NCBI RefSeq assembly: GCF_021378075.1
Contig: NZ_JAJUOS010000006.1
Span: forward strand, 1-64,000
Length of the DNA stretch: 64,000 bases
Source: Rhodobacter flavimaris
GTDB taxonomy: Bacteria; Pseudomonadota; Alphaproteobacteria; Rhodobacterales; Rhodobacteraceae
Direction: 5' to 3'
Shown piece by piece: positions 27,221 to 37,202 of the stretch; within the stretch, counting starts at the first letter, position 1, and each line of letters opens with the position of its first letter. The notes beneath the pieces were generated by a model that was not told where the DNA came from, did not search any database, and saw nothing but the letters and a program-made list of their open reading frames with translations. Position numbers and translations under genes: made by a program.

Positions 27221-27772
27221 ATGCGCGTAATCGGAATCGACCCGGGGCTACGCAACCTCGGCTGGGGCGTGATCGAGATGGCGGGCTCGCGACTCAGCCA
27301 TATCGCCAACGGAATCATCCATTCGGCGGGCGAGGAACTAGCGCTCCGGCTGGTTACCCTGCACGCCGAACTGACCGAGGTGATCGCGCGCTACACCCCC
27401 GATGCCGCGGCGGTCGAGCAGACCTTCGTCAACAAGGACGCAGTCGCGACGCTCAAACTGGGTCAGGCGCGGGGTATCGCCCTGCTCGTTCCGGCGCAGG
27501 CCGGGCTGGCTGTCGGCGAATACGCCCCGAACGCGGTGAAAAAGGCGGTCGTGGGCGTGGGCCATGCCGACAAGGCGCAGGTCCAGCACATGGTCCGCCA
27601 CCAGCTTCCCGGCGTTCAGTTCCAGGGGGCAGACGCCGCCGACGCGCTTGCCATCGCGATCTGCCATGCCCATCACCTGCAGTCGTCCCAACGCGCCAAT
27701 GCCGCCATGCTGGGCCGCGACGCCCTTGCGATCAGCGCAGGCCAGGCCCGCATCCGGAGGGCGCGCCCATGA
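27221..27772 (+). CDS. ruvC: Holliday junction endodeoxyribonuclease RuvC
   Basis: 183 residues. The four metal-binding acids are visible: D7 (GIDPGL), E66 (AAVEQTF), D138 and D141 ([10 protein letters not shown]). RuvC cleaves Holliday junctions moved by RuvAB. Ribosome-binding site AGGAA precedes the ATG. The TGA overlaps the ruvA ATG (ATGA). Confidence 0.97.
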   Translation: MRVIGIDPGLRNLGWGVIEMAGSRLSHIANGIIHSAGEELALRLVTLHAELTEVIARYTPDAAAVEQTFVNKDAVATLKLGQARGIALLVPAQAGLAVGEYAPNAVKKAVVGVGHADKAQVQHMVRHQLPGVQFQGADAADALAIAICHAHHLQSSQRANAAMLGRDALAISAGQARIRRARP

Positions 27773-28437
27773 TCGGCCGCATCGCAGGAACGATCCTCCA
27801 TCGCGCGATGGATCATGTGCTGATCGACGTGCGCGGCGTGGGCTATATCGTTCATGTCTCCTCTCGCACCGCCTCCACCCTGCCCCCGGTGGGCGAGGCA
27901 TGTGCGCTCTACACCGATCTGCTCGTGCGCGAGGATCTGCTGCAACTCTTCGGCTTCCCCACCCTGATCGAGAAGGAATGGCATCGCCTCCTGACCTCGG
28001 TACAGGGGATCGGCGCCAAAGCCTCGCTCGCCATTCTCGGCACCCTCGGCGCCGAGGGCGTTGGTCGCGCCATCGCGCTTGGCGACTGGGGCGCGATTAA
28101 GGCCGCCCCCGGCGTCGGCCCAAAGCTCGCGCAGCGCGTCGTGATGGAGCTTAAAGAAAAGGCCCCCACCGTCATGGCGATGGGCGGCACGCTCACCGTC
28201 GATGCCGCCCCTTCGGGCGAGGTTATCGAAGCCGCTCCAAAACCGCGCACACGCCCGGCCCCCTCCGCCGCTCCCAAGGCCAACTTCACCGCCGAGGCGC
28301 TCAGCGCGCTGACCAACCTCGGCTACAACCCCTCCGAAGCGGCCAGCGCCGTGGCCGAGGCCAGCGACCACCCGGACGCGACCGACACCGCGAAACTGAT
28401 CCGCACCGCCCTTCGCCTGCTTGCCCCCAAGGACTAG
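27769..28437 (+). CDS. ruvA: Holliday junction branch migration protein RuvA
   Basis: 222 residues. The N-terminal OB fold ([23 protein letters not shown] type) is followed by helix-hairpin-helix motifs ([27 protein letters not shown]), a flexible Ala/Pro linker and the C-terminal RuvB-binding domain. It starts by ATGA overlap with ruvC. A composite repeat follows its stop. Confidence 0.96.
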   Translation: MIGRIAGTILHRAMDHVLIDVRGVGYIVHVSSRTASTLPPVGEACALYTDLLVREDLLQLFGFPTLIEKEWHRLLTSVQGIGAKASLAILGTLGAEGVGRAIALGDWGAIKAAPGVGPKLAQRVVMELKEKAPTVMAMGGTLTVDAAPSGEVIEAAPKPRTRPAPSAAPKANFTAEALSALTNLGYNPSEAASAVAEASDHPDATDTAKLIRTALRLLAPKD

Positions 28438-28441
28438 CCCA

Positions 28442-28487
28442 TTCTTCTTGGCCCAAATACCTCGGGGGTGCAGGGGGCAGCGCCCCC
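28442..28487. repeat. composite intergenic repeat, copy 3 (single arm)
   Basis: TTCTTCTTGGCCCAAATACC (one change from copies 1 and 4) lies at 28442-28461, then GGGGGCAGCGCCCCC at 28473-28487, identical to copy 1. It starts 4 bases after the ruvA stop and fills most of the ruvA-ruvB gap. Confidence 0.85.
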
Positions 28488-28523
28488 GCTTGCCCCCGCC
28501 GTCCGAAAGCGCATAACTGAACC

Positions 28524-29558
28524 ATGACCGAACCCGACCCGACCCTCCGCCCAGAGCGCCTCCCCGATGACGCCGACCGCGCCCTGCGCCCACAGGCGCT
28601 TGAGGAATTCGTGGGCCAGGCCGAGGCACGGGCCAACCTGCGCGTCTTCATCGAAAGCGCACGGATGCGCGGTCAGGCGATGGATCACACGCTGTTCCAC
28701 GGCCCGCCGGGCCTGGGCAAGACCACGCTCGCACAGATCATGGCGCGCGAGTTGGGCGTGAACTTCAAGATGACCTCGGGGCCGGTGCTAGCGAAAGCAG
28801 GCGATCTCGCCGCGATCCTGACCAACCTCGAATCCCGCGACGTCCTCTTTATCGACGAAATCCACCGGCTCAACCCGGCGGTCGAAGAGGTGCTCTACCC
28901 CGCGATGGAGGATTTCGAACTTGACCTCGTGATCGGTGAAGGCCCCGCCGCGCGCACCGTCCGGATCGAGCTGCAACCCTTCACCCTTGTCGGCGCCACC
29001 ACGCGCCTTGGGCTACTGACCACCCCCTTGCGCGACCGCTTCGGCATCCCGACCCGGCTCCAGTTCTACACCGAGGACGAGCTTGACCAGATTGTCACCC
29101 GCGGCGCGCGCCTGCTTGGTATCCCGTCCGACCCCGAAGGGACGCGCGAAATCGCCCGACGCGCCCGTGGCACGCCGCGCATCGCAGGCCGCCTTTTGCG
29201 CCGCGTTGTCGATTTCGCACTGGTCGAGGGCGATGGCCGCCTGACGCAAAAGATCGCGGATCGCGCGTTGACCCGGCTCGGCGTCGATCACCTCGGCCTC
29301 GACGGCGCCGACCGGCGCTACATGATGCTGATGGCCGAGCATTACGGCGGCGGTCCGGTGGGGGTCGAAACCCTTTCGGCCGCGCTCTCGGAAAGCCGCG
29401 ATGCGATCGAAGAGGTGATCGAGCCTTACCTGCTCCAGCAGGGCCTGATCCAGCGCACCCCGCGCGGCCGGATGCTGGGACAGCGCGCCTGGCACCACCT
29501 TGGCCTTGCCGCGCCGGTCCTACCCGGAGCCCCTCAGGGCAACCTTTTCGACGGCTGA
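28524..29558 (+). CDS. ruvB: Holliday junction branch migration helicase RuvB
   Basis: 344 residues. The AAA+ motor has Walker A GPPGLGKT at 60-67 and Walker B DEIH at 111-114. The sensor region [18 protein letters not shown] and the C-terminal winged helix ([11 protein letters not shown]) are present. It drives branch migration with RuvA. It is separated from ruvA by 86 bp holding a composite repeat, which may affect read-through. Confidence 0.97.
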   Translation: MTEPDPTLRPERLPDDADRALRPQALEEFVGQAEARANLRVFIESARMRGQAMDHTLFHGPPGLGKTTLAQIMARELGVNFKMTSGPVLAKAGDLAAILTNLESRDVLFIDEIHRLNPAVEEVLYPAMEDFELDLVIGEGPAARTVRIELQPFTLVGATTRLGLLTTPLRDRFGIPTRLQFYTEDELDQIVTRGARLLGIPSDPEGTREIARRARGTPRIAGRLLRRVVDFALVEGDGRLTQKIADRALTRLGVDHLGLDGADRRYMMLMAEHYGGGPVGVETLSAALSESRDAIEEVIEPYLLQQGLIQRTPRGRMLGQRAWHHLGLAAPVLPGAPQGNLFDG

Positions 29559-29606
29559 GACAATACGCCGCTTGCCCGCGCCCGCGCGCGCCCGTATCCC
29601 GCTTGC

Positions 29607-30014
29607 ATGAGTGGATTGCCGCCCCGTTTCGAGATCACCGAAGCCGAAATCGACCTTGTCGTCGCCCGGTTCTATGCCCGCGTGAGGGTGCATCCGGTGC
29701 TTGCTCCGATCTTCGCGGCCCATATCGAGGACTGGCCCGCGCATGAGGCCAAGATCGCGCGCTTCTGGAAAGGCGCGATCCTCTTCCAGCCGGGCTATGA
29801 AGGCTCGCCCATGATGGCGCATCGCCGCGCGCAGAATGTCGAGGCCGCGCATTTCCCGCAATGGCTCGCCACCTTCGACGCGGTTCTGAAAGAGACGCTC
29901 GCGCCACAGGCCGCCACAGGCTGGTCGGCGCTGGCCCATCGCATCGGTCGGGGTCTGCGCATGGGCGTCGAGGATATCGGCCGCCCCGCCGGGATCGTCC
30001 CGACCCTGCGCTAA
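29607..30014 (+). CDS. group III truncated hemoglobin-like protein
   Basis: 135 residues with the 2-over-2 globin pattern: FYARVRVHPVLAPIF (B helix with Tyr), HEAKIARFWKGAIL, then MAHRRAQNVEAAHFPQWL carrying the likely proximal His. Group III proteins bind haem; roles in oxygen, nitric oxide or peroxide chemistry are proposed. The ribosome-binding site is weak. The convergent neighbour ends 1 base later. Confidence 0.83.
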   Translation: MSGLPPRFEITEAEIDLVVARFYARVRVHPVLAPIFAAHIEDWPAHEAKIARFWKGAILFQPGYEGSPMMAHRRAQNVEAAHFPQWLATFDAVLKETLAPQAATGWSALAHRIGRGLRMGVEDIGRPAGIVPTLR

Positions 30015-30015
30015 G

Positions 30016-31032
30016 TCACTCGACCTCGGCCGCCTTCCCTTTCCCGAACAGCCCGGTCAGCGCACGCCCCGTCAGGTTCGTGACGCGCGGCTTTTGCAGC
30101 ACCCGGAATGGCATCGGGCGGCACACCTCGATCGCCGCCACGCCGACGCGCGCGGTCAGCGCGCCGTTCACCACCCCCTCGCCAAAGCGGCGCGAGAGTT
30201 TCGAGAAAAGATGCCCACCGGTGACCGTCTCGATCAGGTCATCGCCAGCAGCGACCGCGCCGGTAGCAACCAGATGCGTCATCACGGTCCGCGCCAGCCG
30301 CAGACTGCCAAGGCTGCCGGCGCGTCCGCCATAAATCTCGGCGATACGGCGGATCATTCGCAAGTTGGCGCCAAGCGCCGTGAACACATCGGCCAGCGCC
30401 AGCGGCACCAGTGCCGTCACAGTGGCCACGGTGCGCGCTGCGGCCTCGATCTCAAGGCGCGCAGCGGCGTCGAGGGGCGCCATCAGCTCGGTCTCGGCCA
30501 GCACCAGCAAAGTGTCGGTGTCGATCTGCTCGGTCGCGCGCTCGGCCAGGTTGGCGCGCGGCCAGTCCATCTCGGGGCGGGCGGCGTAAAGCGCGCTCAG
30601 ATGCACGACAACCTTGCGCGCGCGGCCCAGATCGTCGGACTGCGCGGCCTCCTGCACCTCGCGGTGAACGCGGTCGAGCCGCTTCAGACGCGCGAAGGCC
30701 GACAATTCGCGCATCGCCACCAGCAGCGCGGCAAGGATGAAAGCAGCAAAGAGCACGCTGGCCACCCAACCCAGGATCGGATTGGCGGCGAACATCCCCT
30801 CGACAAAGCGCCAGGCCGCGACCGAGGCAAGGAAGGCAACCAAGGCACCCGCCGCACGCCAGAAAAACCGCCCGAGACGCGAGGGCGGGCGCGCCGCCAG
30901 ACGCGCGGCGATCTGCATCGCGCGGCCTTGCAGCGGCGCCTCGCCCGGCCGTGGCAAGTCGCTGACCGGGGGCGCCTCGGCCGGCGAAGGTGCAGGCGTG
31001 TCGATCTCGATCATCACCGGTTTTTGGGTCAT
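30016..31032 (-). CDS. YcjF/TIGR01620 family inner membrane protein
   Basis: 338 residues. A Pro-rich acidic N-terminus is followed by two close membrane segments (about 57-76 and 83-103), an alpha-helical soluble region and a C-terminal DUF697-like part (LARTVMTHLVATGAVAAGDDL). Function unknown. The ATG overlaps the ycjX TGA (ATGA); ycjX and ycjF are linked in many proteobacteria. Confidence 0.83.
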   Translation of the reverse strand: MTQKPVMIEIDTPAPSPAEAPPVSDLPRPGEAPLQGRAMQIAARLAARPPSRLGRFFWRAAGALVAFLASVAAWRFVEGMFAANPILGWVASVLFAAFILAALLVAMRELSAFARLKRLDRVHREVQEAAQSDDLGRARKVVVHLSALYAARPEMDWPRANLAERATEQIDTDTLLVLAETELMAPLDAAARLEIEAAARTVATVTALVPLALADVFTALGANLRMIRRIAEIYGGRAGSLGSLRLARTVMTHLVATGAVAAGDDLIETVTGGHLFSKLSRRFGEGVVNGALTARVGVAAIEVCRPMPFRVLQKPRVTNLTGRALTGLFGKGKAAEVE

Positions 31033-32432
31033 AGCTTGTCCCCGATCAGGAATTCGGCGGCCCGGTCGAGCCGGATATGCGGCGGCCCCTCGCCCAGGCG
31101 TAGGCTGACCGCCGCCGGGGCGAAGGCCATGATCGAATAATCCGCCCCCAGCCAATGCCGCGCCCCGTCGCGCGCCGGGGCCAAAAGCTGCGCGGGATCC
31201 ACCGGCAACTCGCCCGGATAAAGCGCGACCGAGCGTCCATCCGCCAGACGCCCGCGCACGGCGGGCAATTCGACCCCGTCATGCGCGATCGATTCCTCAG
31301 TCGTCGTGCGCAGGGCTGCAATCGAAAGAGCCTGCGTCTTTGCCCCCGCGAAATCGGCGCGATCCTTGGCCTCTCGCAAGAGCGCGCCGGTAATCGCCGT
31401 CAGCCGGGCGTGCTGGCTGTGGTGCAAATGGTCGGCCTTGGTGGCGGCGAACAGAATGCGCTCCACCCGGCGCCCTCCCAGTAGCGATGCAAGGAACCCC
31501 GCCGTCCCCGGCCGGAAGGCTTGCAGGATCGAGGCCATCGACTGGCGCAGATCCTCGAGCGCGGCAGGACCCGCGTGGATCGCGCCGAGCACATCCACCA
31601 GCACCACCTGTCGGTCGATCCGCGCGAAATGATCGCGAAAGAACGGTTTGACCACCTGCGATTTATAGGCGGCATATCGGCGCGCCATCTCATACCCCAG
31701 AGAGCCGCGCGGATACTCGCCCGGCGGGATCGGCGCGAAGGTCAGAACGGGCGAGCCCGCCATCTCGCCCGGCAGCAGGAAGCGCCCCGGCGAGCAATCG
31801 GAAAACCCGGCCTCGCGCGCGGCATGAAGATGGGCTGTGAAAGCCTCGGCCAGCGCCTTGGCAGCGGGTTCGTCAAAGCGCGCCGAGAGATCGGCAGCTT
31901 CAAGAGCCGCCCGAAACGCCTCTGCGCCGGGCCGTGCGCCGATGCGCGCCAGAACGCCCTCGGACCACTGGGCATAGCTTTTCTCCATCAGCCCGAGGTC
32001 CAGCAGCCATTCGCCGGGGTAATCGACGATATCGAGATGCACCGTGCGCAGCCCGCGCAACCCGCCTAGCAGGCCCGTCGGCGCGACACGAAAGCTCAGC
32101 CGCAATTCCGAGACCGCGCGTGTGCCCTCGGGCCAGTGCGGCGCGGGGCCGGTCAGCGCGCCGAGGTAGCGCTCATAATCGAAGCGGGGAACGGTGTCGT
32201 CGGGCTGCGGCTGTAGGAACGCCGCCCGGATATTCGACGCGCCCACCAGCGCAGGCATCCGCCCCCGGTCCAGCAGGTTCGCGACCAGCGAGGTGATGAA
32301 GACTGTCTTGCCCGCGCGCGACAGCCCCGTAACCCCGAGACGGATCACCGGCTCGAACAGCCCCTCGGAGACCGAGGCCCCGAGCCCCTCGATGCGGCGC
32401 CCTAGTCCGTCGGCGATATCGGAAATGCGCAA
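31029..32432 (-). CDS. YcjX-like P-loop GTPase (DUF463)
   Basis: About 467 residues. Walker A is GLSRAGKTVFITSL near residue 35-48. DIVDYPGEWLLDLGL and VLVDVLGAIHAG resemble switch and Walker B regions of the family. The start is likely TTG 32432 (MRISDIADGLG), with AAGGG 7 bases upstream; TTG 32462 is an alternative. It is coupled to the YcjF-like gene. The family is often stress-induced; the role is not established. Confidence 0.82.
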   Translation of the reverse strand: MRISDIADGLGRRIEGLGASVSEGLFEPVIRLGVTGLSRAGKTVFITSLVANLLDRGRMPALVGASNIRAAFLQPQPDDTVPRFDYERYLGALTGPAPHWPEGTRAVSELRLSFRVAPTGLLGGLRGLRTVHLDIVDYPGEWLLDLGLMEKSYAQWSEGVLARIGARPGAEAFRAALEAADLSARFDEPAAKALAEAFTAHLHAAREAGFSDCSPGRFLLPGEMAGSPVLTFAPIPPGEYPRGSLGYEMARRYAAYKSQVVKPFFRDHFARIDRQVVLVDVLGAIHAGPAALEDLRQSMASILQAFRPGTAGFLASLLGGRRVERILFAATKADHLHHSQHARLTAITGALLREAKDRADFAGAKTQALSIAALRTTTEESIAHDGVELPAVRGRLADGRSVALYPGELPVDPAQLLAPARDGARHWLGADYSIMAFAPAAVSLRLGEGPPHIRLDRAAEFLIGDKL

Positions 32433-32548
32433 TGCAATGCCCTTGTGTTGCCTCCCCCTCAAGATAGGCGGGCCGCGGCGATTTTGTTAGAGGGGAGGAC
32501 CGCCCGAGGGGGATTGTCAGCCCCGAGCGCGCGGGCTAAGCCCAAGCC

Positions 32549-33334
32549 ATGCCCAGATACGCGTTCAAGATCGAGTATGACGGAGGCCCGTTCGCCGGCT
32601 GGCAACGGCAGGCAGACCAGCCCTCGGTGCAGGGCGCGGTCGAGGCGGCGCTTGCACGCCTTGAACCCGGCGCGCACACGATCGCGGCGGCAGGGCGCAC
32701 CGATGCGGGGGTACACGCGACCGCCCAGGTGGCCACAGTGGATCTGGCGAAAGACTGGGATCCCTTTCGCCTGTCCGAGGCGCTGAACTTTCACCTGAAA
32801 CCCGCGCCGGTCTCGATCCTGGCCTGCGCGCGGGTGGAGGATGACTTTCACGCCCGCTTCTCGGCCATCGAGCGGCGCTACTTGTTCCGACTGATGCAGC
32901 GCCGCGCACCGGCAACGCATGATCGCGGGCTGGTCTGGCAGGTGCTCAATCCTCTTGATTTGCAGGCGATGCGCGACGGCGCCGCGCATCTGGTGGGCCA
33001 CCATGATTTCACCACCTTCCGCAGCTCGATCTGCCAGGCGGCAAGCCCGATCAAGACGCTCGATGAGATCCGGATCGAGGAAATCGATATCCCGCATGGG
33101 CGCGAATATCGCTTCCACCTGCGCGCCCGCAGCTTCCTGCATAATCAGGTGCGCTCGATCGTCGGCACGTTAGAACGCGTAGGCGCCGGGGCCTGGGCAC
33201 CCGGGCAGGTCCGCGAGGCGCTTGAGGCACGGGACCGCGCCGCCTGCGGCCCGGTCTGCCCGCCGCAAGGCCTTTACCTGTGCGGGGTCGGCTACCCGAG
33301 CGATCCGTTCGAGTCCTCTCACTCGCCCGGATAG
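32549..33334 (+). CDS. truA: tRNA pseudouridine(38-40) synthase TruA
   Basis: 261 residues. The catalytic Asp is D52 in [14 protein letters not shown]. The family motifs [21 protein letters not shown] and the C-terminal [13 protein letters not shown] are present. TruA modifies U38-U40 of the tRNA anticodon arm. The 3' end overlaps the convergent epimerase gene by 16 bp. Confidence 0.95.
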   Translation: MPRYAFKIEYDGGPFAGWQRQADQPSVQGAVEAALARLEPGAHTIAAAGRTDAGVHATAQVATVDLAKDWDPFRLSEALNFHLKPAPVSILACARVEDDFHARFSAIERRYLFRLMQRRAPATHDRGLVWQVLNPLDLQAMRDGAAHLVGHHDFTTFRSSICQAASPIKTLDEIRIEEIDIPHGREYRFHLRARSFLHNQVRSIVGTLERVGAGAWAPGQVREALEARDRAACGPVCPPQGLYLCGVGYPSDPFESSHSPG

Positions 33335-34899
33335 CAGGGATGGACAAGCCGGAGAGCGGTAGCATCATTCTGATGCCCTTGCGGCGCGTAATCCCGAACC
33401 GTGCGGCGAACGACGTCGATTGCTGCTGTATCCGCTCCACATTCTACCGCGTTGCGCAGATCGCGCAGCGCGGCGGCCATCTCAAGCTCGGACAGGTGAT
33501 CCTCGTGCACGCGGATGATCTTGGGATGGGCGGTCAACTGCGCGCCGGTTCGGACCATCAGCTCTTCGTGCAGCTTCTCCCCCGGGCGCAGCCCGATAAC
33601 ACGGATCTCGATATCGCCATCGGGATGCGCCGCGTCGCGCACCGAGTAGCCCGCGCCCCGGATCATCTGGCGCGCCAGTTCGCCGATACGCACCGGCGCC
33701 CCCATATCCAGAACGAACAGCTCGCCGCCCTCGGCCAGCGCACCGGCGGTCAGCACAAGCCGCGCGGCCTCGGGGATGGTCATGAAATAGCGCGTCGCGC
33801 GTTCATCTGTCAGGGTCACCGGCCCGCCGCGCGCGATCTGCCCTTGAAACAGCGGGACGACCGAACCTGACGAGCCCAGCACATTGCCAAACCGCACTAT
33901 CGAGAACAGGGTTGCACCCTCACGCGCGGCAAGATCCTGCACGGCCAGTTCCGCGAACCGCTTCGAGGCGCCCATCAGGCTGCCGGGACGAACCGCCTTG
34001 TCGGAGGACACAAGTACGAAACGCGCCACACCCGCAGCGCGCGCTGCGCGCGCGACCACAGCCGTCCCAAGCGCGTTATTCGCCAGCCCCACTCGCGCGT
34101 TTTCCTCGACGATCGGCACATGTTTGTAAGCCGCGGCATGCAGCACGACCTCGACCCCATGCCGACTGAGAATGCTTGCCATATGCGGTGCGTCCATCAC
34201 CGATCCGAGCACCGAGACCAGCTCAACGCCAAAGGTTTCGGCAAGTGGACGCAGATCTGTCGTAATCCGATACAGCGCAGCCTCGGACAGATCGAGCAGC
34301 ACAAGCTTCGCGGGGCCACATTGGACAATCTGGCGGCAGAGTTCGGAACCGATGGTGCCGCCAGCCCCCGTGATCAGCACCGAGCGCGCCCGATAAGCAT
34401 CGCCCCCCAGCGGCAGGCTGCCATCCATAGCAGGCCGCCCCAGCAGGGTGTCTGGCGCCAAGGGCTGATCGGAGCGGTCAATCGCCGCTTCGGGAAATGT
34501 CGACAAATAATCGACCTCGACACCAAGCTCCGCGAGCCTGCGCAGAAGCCCCCCACGCCCTGGCTCTGACAGCGCGGGCATGGCGAGGATCACGCGCTCG
34601 ATCCGGCGTGCCGCAATCAACCGATCCAGCCGGGTCGGCGCGCAAACCTGTATGCCGTTCAGGGTGGCGCCGTGCAGCTCGGGGTTGTCGTCAAGGAACG
34701 CGACAACCGAAATATCGCGGCGCGCGCGCAGTTCGGTGGCCAACAGGCGCCCTGCCCGGCCCGCACCGTAGATCGCGACACGCGTCGGACGCTGCCTGCG
34801 ACCGGATATCAACCGGGCCATCCAAGGCAGAAATGACCTGCTCAGCCCCGCCTCATCCTGCGGTCGTAGCGCTGATCCCCGAAGAATTTTCATGGACAT
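33319..34899 (-). CDS. nucleoside-diphosphate sugar epimerase/dehydratase, WbpM/CapD-like without membrane domain
   Basis: 526 residues. It has two Rossmann units: an N-terminal CoA-binding-like one ([17 protein letters not shown]) and the catalytic SDR one ([18 protein letters not shown]). The SMGASKR-type catalytic segment is seen as [11 protein letters not shown], where Met replaces Tyr as in UDP-GlcNAc 4,6-dehydratases. The four N-terminal membrane helices of WbpM are missing, so this version looks cytosolic. It is followed by a sugar transferase gene, suggesting surface glycan synthesis. Confidence 0.85.
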   Translation of the reverse strand: MSMKILRGSALRPQDEAGLSRSFLPWMARLISGRRQRPTRVAIYGAGRAGRLLATELRARRDISVVAFLDDNPELHGATLNGIQVCAPTRLDRLIAARRIERVILAMPALSEPGRGGLLRRLAELGVEVDYLSTFPEAAIDRSDQPLAPDTLLGRPAMDGSLPLGGDAYRARSVLITGAGGTIGSELCRQIVQCGPAKLVLLDLSEAALYRITTDLRPLAETFGVELVSVLGSVMDAPHMASILSRHGVEVVLHAAAYKHVPIVEENARVGLANNALGTAVVARAARAAGVARFVLVSSDKAVRPGSLMGASKRFAELAVQDLAAREGATLFSIVRFGNVLGSSGSVVPLFQGQIARGGPVTLTDERATRYFMTIPEAARLVLTAGALAEGGELFVLDMGAPVRIGELARQMIRGAGYSVRDAAHPDGDIEIRVIGLRPGEKLHEELMVRTGAQLTAHPKIIRVHEDHLSELEMAAALRDLRNAVECGADTAAIDVVRRTVRDYAPQGHQNDATALRLVHPCYPGE

Positions 34900-34978
34900 T
34901 CCTTCCCGCCATTCGCCCCGGAATCACGCGCCCAGGCCTCGTGATGCTTGCGGCGCAGGGTAAAGTTCCGATTAACTG

Positions 34979-35584
34979 CTAACGGATCACGCGCAGCGCG
35001 GTTTGCCCGATCAACGTCAGGTCGAACCAGACCGAGGCATGGCGCTGATAGAAGAGATCGAGCCGCGCCTTGGCCGGGATACAGCGGCGGCAGTAGATAC
35101 GGTCGGCCTCTTCGGGGGTGGCACAATGGCCAAGCAGCCGCTCCTCGCGCTGGTGATAGCGCAGCGAGGCAAGCCCGGTTACCCCCGGCCGCGTCCGCAA
35201 CACGCGGGCGTAAACCTGTGGATACCGCTCGACATATTCGCGCAGCGGCGGGCGCGGTCCGACAAAGCTCAGATCGCCGCGCAGGATGTTCCAGATCTGA
35301 GGAAGCTCGTCAAGCCGAGTGCGGCGCAGAAAGCGCCCGGTGCGCGTCACGCGCGCGGCCTTGTGCCCGCCCGAGATGCCGCCATCGCCCTCAACCACCT
35401 GCATGGTGCGGAACTTCCAGAGCGTGAACCCCTCGCCCGGGGCTTTCATGCGCTCTGACCGGTGGAGGATCGGCCTGCCCTCAACCAAGGCGACCAGCGC
35501 GCAAACGACCACCATGGCAACGGCCAGCAACGGCAGAAGCAGAAGGGCAAAGCCCAGGTCAAAGAGGCGTTTTTCAAGGGTCAT
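34979..35584 (-). CDS. bacterial sugar transferase (undecaprenyl-phosphate glycosyl-1-phosphate transferase, small form)
   Basis: 201 residues. One N-terminal membrane segment is followed by the PF02397-type core: TLWKFRTMQ, RRTRLDELPQIWNIL, SFVGPRPPL and RPGVTGLASL. Such enzymes prime glycan assembly on the lipid carrier. The small form lacks the extra membrane helices of WcaJ/WbaP. GGGG precedes ATG 35584. The epimerase/dehydratase gene lies 79 bases downstream, so they probably form one operon. Confidence 0.9.
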   Translation of the reverse strand: MTLEKRLFDLGFALLLLPLLAVAMVVVCALVALVEGRPILHRSERMKAPGEGFTLWKFRTMQVVEGDGGISGGHKAARVTRTGRFLRRTRLDELPQIWNILRGDLSFVGPRPPLREYVERYPQVYARVLRTRPGVTGLASLRYHQREERLLGHCATPEEADRIYCRRCIPAKARLDLFYQRHASVWFDLTLIGQTALRVIR

Positions 35585-35742
35585 GGCAGTTCCCCATCCC
35601 GGTGTGAAGTTACATCCGCCATTGAGACACCCATTCGTTGAGAAACCCTTGCCCGCGTCCGGCGTTTTGACACCGATACAATTGGCGTTCTGGACCTTGC
35701 CGCGCACCGGTGCTTAGATCGCCGCGCGACAAGGAGGCCCAA

Positions 35743-36609
35743 ATGTCTTTCGGCAAGAACATCCGCACCTATTTCGAAGGCCAATGGCACGAAGGCGACG
35801 TGCCCGTAATGCGCGCGGCCGATCACGGCATCTGGCAGGGTAGTTCGGTCTTCGATGGCGCGCGGCTGTTCGACGGCCTCGTCCCCGACCTCGAGGCCCA
35901 TTGCGCGCGCGTCAATCGCTCGGCCGAGGCGCTGATGATCACGCCGACCGTCGAGATCGCCGACATGGTCGAGATCGCCCGCGAGGGCCTGCGCAAATAC
36001 AGCAAGGATGCCGCCGTCTATATCCGCCCGATGTACTGGGCGATTCATGGTTCCGATCTGGGCGTGGCCCCGGCGCAGGGCGTGACGGGCTTCGCGCTTT
36101 GCCTCGAAGAAGTACCGATGCCCGCGCCCGACGCGACCACGACACTGACCACCACGCAATTCCGCCGCCCCGTGCTGGCCGACAACGTCTGCAACGCCAA
36201 GGCGGGCTGCCTGTATCCCAACAACGCGCGAATGCTGGTCGAAGCCAAGCACAAGGGCTTTGGCAACGCGCTGGTGCAGGACGCCATGGGTAACGTGGCC
36301 GAAACCGCCACCGCGAACGTCTGGATGGTGAAGGATGGCGAGTTCTTCACCCCCATCGCCAACGGCACCTTCCTCGCCGGCCTCACCCGCAAGCGCCACA
36401 TGGAGAACCTGCGCGCCGCGGGCTATGTAGTGCATGAAACGGTGCTGACGCTCGACGATTTCCGCAAGGCCGATGAGGTCTTCCTGTCGGGCAACTTCGC
36501 CAAGGTCACCCCAGCCGTCGCCTTCGATGACGTGCGCTATGACCATGGCCCGCTGACCCGCAAGGTGCGCGAGATCTATATGGACTGGGCGGCCTCCTGC
36601 CCGCTCTGA
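35743..36609 (+). CDS. branched-chain amino acid aminotransferase-like, PLP class IV
   Basis: 288 residues. The PLP lysine lies in NVCNAKAGCLYPNN, and family motifs include ALVQDAMGNVAETATANVWMV and TRKRHMENL. It is slightly shorter than E. coli IlvE, and the substrate (branched-chain or another amino acid) is inferred. AAGGAGG precedes ATG 35743 by 5 bases. It diverges from the sugar transferase across 158 bp. Confidence 0.88.
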   Translation: MSFGKNIRTYFEGQWHEGDVPVMRAADHGIWQGSSVFDGARLFDGLVPDLEAHCARVNRSAEALMITPTVEIADMVEIAREGLRKYSKDAAVYIRPMYWAIHGSDLGVAPAQGVTGFALCLEEVPMPAPDATTTLTTTQFRRPVLADNVCNAKAGCLYPNNARMLVEAKHKGFGNALVQDAMGNVAETATANVWMVKDGEFFTPIANGTFLAGLTRKRHMENLRAAGYVVHETVLTLDDFRKADEVFLSGNFAKVTPAVAFDDVRYDHGPLTRKVREIYMDWAASCPL

Positions 36610-36670
36610 TCGGCACAGTTGCCAAAGCCCCCGGCGCGGGCGATGATCTGCCCAGCCAAGAGGAGATGAC

Positions 36671-37126
36671 ATGCGCAAGTTTCTGGTGGTGCTCGACGAT
36701 ACGCGCGAATGCCTCAACGCGATGCGCTATGCCGCGATGCGGGCCGCGCATACCGGCGGCGGGGTGATCATCCTTTCGGTGATCCCGCCCGAGGAATACC
36801 AGCACTGGATCGGCGTCGCCGAGATCATGCGCGAAGAGGCCCGCGAGCGTATCGAGGCGCATTTCGAGGTCTTCGCGAAATGGATGCGCGACAAGCAGGG
36901 CGTGAACCCTGAACTCGTGATCCGCGAGGGCGAACCGGCCATCGAGATCCTCGACGTGATCCGGCAAGACCCCGAGATCGGCGTGCTTGTGCTGGGTGCG
37001 GGCACCGACAAGTCCGGCCCCGGCCCGTTGGTGACGCAACTCAGCCGCAGTTCGGGCTCGCTGCCCTGTCCGCTGACGGTTGTGCCGGGCGATATGTCGA
37101 AAGAACGGCTCGAAGAGATTACCTGA
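36671..37126 (+). CDS. universal stress protein (UspA family)
   Basis: 151 residues. The Usp fold is indicated by FLVVLDDTRECLNAMRYAA at the start and the C-terminal nucleotide-loop VLVLGAGTDKSGPGPLV with PLTVVPG. Such proteins respond to energy or oxygen stress. AGAGGAG precedes the ATG. No FNR-type box is seen in the 61-bp upstream gap. Confidence 0.88.
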   Translation: MRKFLVVLDDTRECLNAMRYAAMRAAHTGGGVIILSVIPPEEYQHWIGVAEIMREEARERIEAHFEVFAKWMRDKQGVNPELVIREGEPAIEILDVIRQDPEIGVLVLGAGTDKSGPGPLVTQLSRSSGSLPCPLTVVPGDMSKERLEEIT

Positions 37127-37148
37127 GCCCCTGCGACAGCCTGAAAAC

Positions 37149-37177
37149 TTGACCTCTTCGCTCGGAATGCGCATATC
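37149..37177 (+). promoter_or_regulatory. candidate promoter of nfuA-tsaB-rimI
   Basis: TTGACC (37149-37154) and CATATC (37172-37177) are spaced by 17 bases, 26 bases upstream of the nfuA ATG. Confidence 0.55.
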
Positions 37178-37202
37178 ACTGCCAAGCCCAAAGGAGGCGC
37201 AG

